Part shown: in pieces, positions 4,614 to 6,254 of the stretch
How positions within the stretch are numbered: the first letter of the stretch is position 1
Layout of the letters: the number at the start of each line of letters is the position of its first letter
Assembly (NCBI GenBank): GCA_043802345.1
Contig: JAZDLC010000041.1
Coordinates: 1 to 6,254 of the forward strand
Reading direction: 5' to 3'
DNA length: 6,254 nt
Source of the DNA: JAZDLC01 sp043802345
GTDB lineage: Bacteria > Planctomycetota > B15-G4 > JADJEK01
Position numbers and translations under genes: made by a program
Notes under the pieces: model-generated
The model's database searches: none
Told to the model about the DNA's origin: nothing
The model's input: the letters and a program-made list of their open reading frames with translations, nothing else

Positions 4614-6254
4614 CTACCCGGGCCGGCGTTGGCCGCGGGCGCCGCGGGGAGGTTGCCGGGTGGGCCCCTGTCGCTCGAAGCTTGGCAGAAGAAGGAGTTC
4701 CGGATCGAGGTCATCGAGGGCGGACTTGAGAACCGCGGCCTGGTCCAGGCGCTCCTCCTCGGTGAGCCTGGCCAGCAGCATTTGAGCGGTCGAGACCGGC
4801 GAGAGACCCATGCCGTCCAGGGTCGCGGCCGCTTCGGGCTTGCGTTCGAATGAGGCCAGGATGGCGGCGAGGGCCGCCTCGTAGTCCCCGCCTTCAAGCG
4901 CCAGGCGGGCCTTGCCGGCGATGGCGAGCGCCACGTAGTGATCGGCGGAGGTTTGGGTCGCGGGATGATCCTCCAAGCACCGTTCGAAGTGGGCGATGCC
5001 TCGATCGTAGGCGGCGACCGCCTCGGCTGTCATGCCGGCGCGCCGCTGGAACTCCGCTGCAACCAGAGACGCGTATCCCGCGAACCATTCCAGGTTGGGC
5101 GATGCGTCGGGGCGGTCGAGCAGCTCCGCATAGGCCAGCTCCAGCCCGGCCCGGCCTTTTTCCCGGAAGACCCGGGTCCGGAAGCGGTCGTGCAGGTCCC
5201 ACGATTCCGGAAACCGGGCCATCCCTTCTTCCAGGACCCGGCCCGCCTCGCCGGGCGCTCCCAGCCAGTTCAGGATGTCGTAGTGCAGGACCACCTCGGA
5301 GTCTCCGCAGAGCGGATGAAGTCCGATGACCGTGAACGCTCCGTGAACGTCGGCGAGCCATTCCGGGTCCCACTGCTGGTTCGTGCGCACGGCTCGCGCG
5401 ATTCTGTGCCAGCGTGTCTTGGCGAACAGCTTCAGCATGGCGAAGGAGGTCTCTCCGGTGGCTCCCGGAGGGATGTGAGCGACCGACTTCTCGGCCCGGT
5501 CGTACGCCTCATCGAGACGTCCCAGGTACAGCGCCGCGGTGCCGATGGCCGCGTTCGCCCGCCAGCCGCTGGCGCCGAGGCTCTCCGCTCTGAGAGCGGT
5601 GTTGTACGCGTCCAGATACAGCAACCGGGCCTGCTCCTCGGCGGTCTTCCGGCTGACCGAGAGGGGAGGGTCGGCCTCCGCCTGGGCCAGCAGCGCCTCG
5701 GCCAGTTCGACATGAGCGCCGGCATCGTTGCCCGCGAGGATCTCGTTCTGCCGCAGCAGAGGATCGGCTGCAGGATTGGAGGGGGTTTCAGGAGCCAACG
5801 GCTCCGGCGCCGTCAGTTTCCGGGACCAGGCGTCCACGTCGAGCGTGCTGGGCCGGGCATCCAGGCCCCGGTGCACGACGGCGAGCGTCCGGGCGCGGCT
5901 GGACGATTCGCCGATCCGCTCGAGCGCGCCGATCAGCGCGTTCCGCTCATCACCGGTCATCGGCACCCGCAGTGCTTCGAGGATCAGATCGATGGCCGCC
6001 GGCGAATCGGTCAGGGCGAGCACCGTCCTGGCCATCCGTCCCAGGTCGGGATCGAGGCCGAACACCGCCAATCGCAGCAAGTCCACCGGGACATCCGGAC
6101 CGGCGGAGAGGGCGGCCTCGAGCAATGCCCGGCGTTCCTCCCGCGTTCCGTTGAGGTAGGTGCTCTCCACCGTGGTCTGGTCGACATTGTCACGGCTTGT
6201 GACGCGGTCGAGGATGGAGCGGTCCGCCCGTTGGTCCGGGGACTCCTCGGCGGG
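4614..6254 (-). CDS. HEAT/TPR-like helical-repeat protein (partial, N-terminus off window)
   Basis: The frame is open from the right edge of the window to a TAG at 4614, giving 546 visible residues. The first visible residues (PAEESPDQRADRSILDR) continue the frame, so the true start is outside. A GTG at 6170 has no SD and is not preferred. Visible residues of about 35-115 form alternating Leu/Ala-rich helices of HEAT or armadillo type. After a Pro-rich hinge (about 148-165), TPR-like helix pairs follow at about 201-262 (NAAIGTAALYLGRLDEAYDR), 323-378, 391-430 (AGMTAEAVAAYDRGIAHFER) and 439-471 (LALEGGDYEAALAAILASFE). The last 20 residues are Arg/Pro/Gly-rich and look disordered. Such proteins usually act as scaffolds for protein-protein contacts; no enzymatic motif is visible, and the cellular role and location cannot be read without the N-terminus. 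The gene converges on the nitrilase gene across the composite element. Confidence 0.88.
   Translation of the reverse strand, partial: PAEESPDQRADRSILDRVTSRDNVDQTTVESTYLNGTREERRALLEAALSAGPDVPVDLLRLAVFGLDPDLGRMARTVLALTDSPAAIDLILEALRVPMTGDERNALIGALERIGESSSRARTLAVVHRGLDARPSTLDVDAWSRKLTAPEPLAPETPSNPAADPLLRQNEILAGNDAGAHVELAEALLAQAEADPPLSVSRKTAEEQARLLYLDAYNTALRAESLGASGWRANAAIGTAALYLGRLDEAYDRAEKSVAHIPPGATGETSFAMLKLFAKTRWHRIARAVRTNQQWDPEWLADVHGAFTVIGLHPLCGDSEVVLHYDILNWLGAPGEAGRVLEEGMARFPESWDLHDRFRTRVFREKGRAGLELAYAELLDRPDASPNLEWFAGYASLVAAEFQRRAGMTAEAVAAYDRGIAHFERCLEDHPATQTSADHYVALAIAGKARLALEGGDYEAALAAILASFERKPEAAATLDGMGLSPVSTAQMLLARLTEEERLDQAAVLKSALDDLDPELLLLPSFERQGPTRQPPRGARGQRRPG

Noticed and set aside
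3578..4897. Minus-strand open frame (439 codons) spanning the nitrilase 3' half, the repeat element and the end of the repeat protein
   Set aside because: It is antisense to a well-supported gene, crosses non-coding palindromes, and overlaps the repeat-protein gene in another frame.
6168..6170. GTG as the start of the helical-repeat protein
   Set aside because: No SD precedes it, and the frame stays open with protein-like sequence to the window edge, so the gene is more likely truncated by the window.

Overview
The window is strongly GC-rich bacterial DNA with tightly packed genes on both strands. A lipoprotein signal with a lipobox, a PAS-type hybrid histidine kinase and clear Shine-Dalgarno (SD) sites point to a bacterium, probably with a Gram-negative-type envelope. 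The small conserved protein, the Vms1-like release factor and the dispersed (ATCGAA)n hairpins would fit an uncultivated high-GC lineage. The phylum cannot be fixed from this sequence alone.

Layout from left to right. The start of a small lipoprotein gene runs off the left edge on the minus strand (1-190). A 347-base divergent gap with no recognisable gene follows. A PAS/HisKA/HATPase/receiver hybrid histidine kinase is on the plus strand (538-2160). Converging on it, with only 13 bases between the stop codons, is a minus-strand gene (2174-2824) for a bacterial relative of the eukaryotic Vms1/ANKZF1 peptidyl-tRNA-releasing factors (VLRF1 domain). Upstream of that gene lie a hexamer-repeat hairpin (2842-2921) and a conserved 84-residue protein of unknown function on the same strand (2970-3224). 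Divergent from the small gene is a nitrilase-superfamily amidohydrolase (3347-4168, plus), whose catalytic lysine position is occupied by methionine. The gap between this gene and the last one (4169-4613) is almost filled by a roughly 360-base non-coding element. It is bounded by 34-base inverted repeats and packed with internal palindromes, one of them a second copy of the hexamer-repeat hairpin. The right end is the C-terminal part of a large helical-repeat (HEAT/TPR-like) protein on the minus strand, whose start lies beyond the window.

The genes do not form one obvious pathway. The only plausible functional pair is the VLRF1 protein and the small protein upstream of it, which share a strand and could share a transcript interrupted by the hairpin. 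The kinase is an orphan with its receiver fused on. The most noteworthy items are the VLRF1 release factor, the Lys-to-Met change in the nitrilase, and the two-copy hairpin family with its larger inverted-repeat element.
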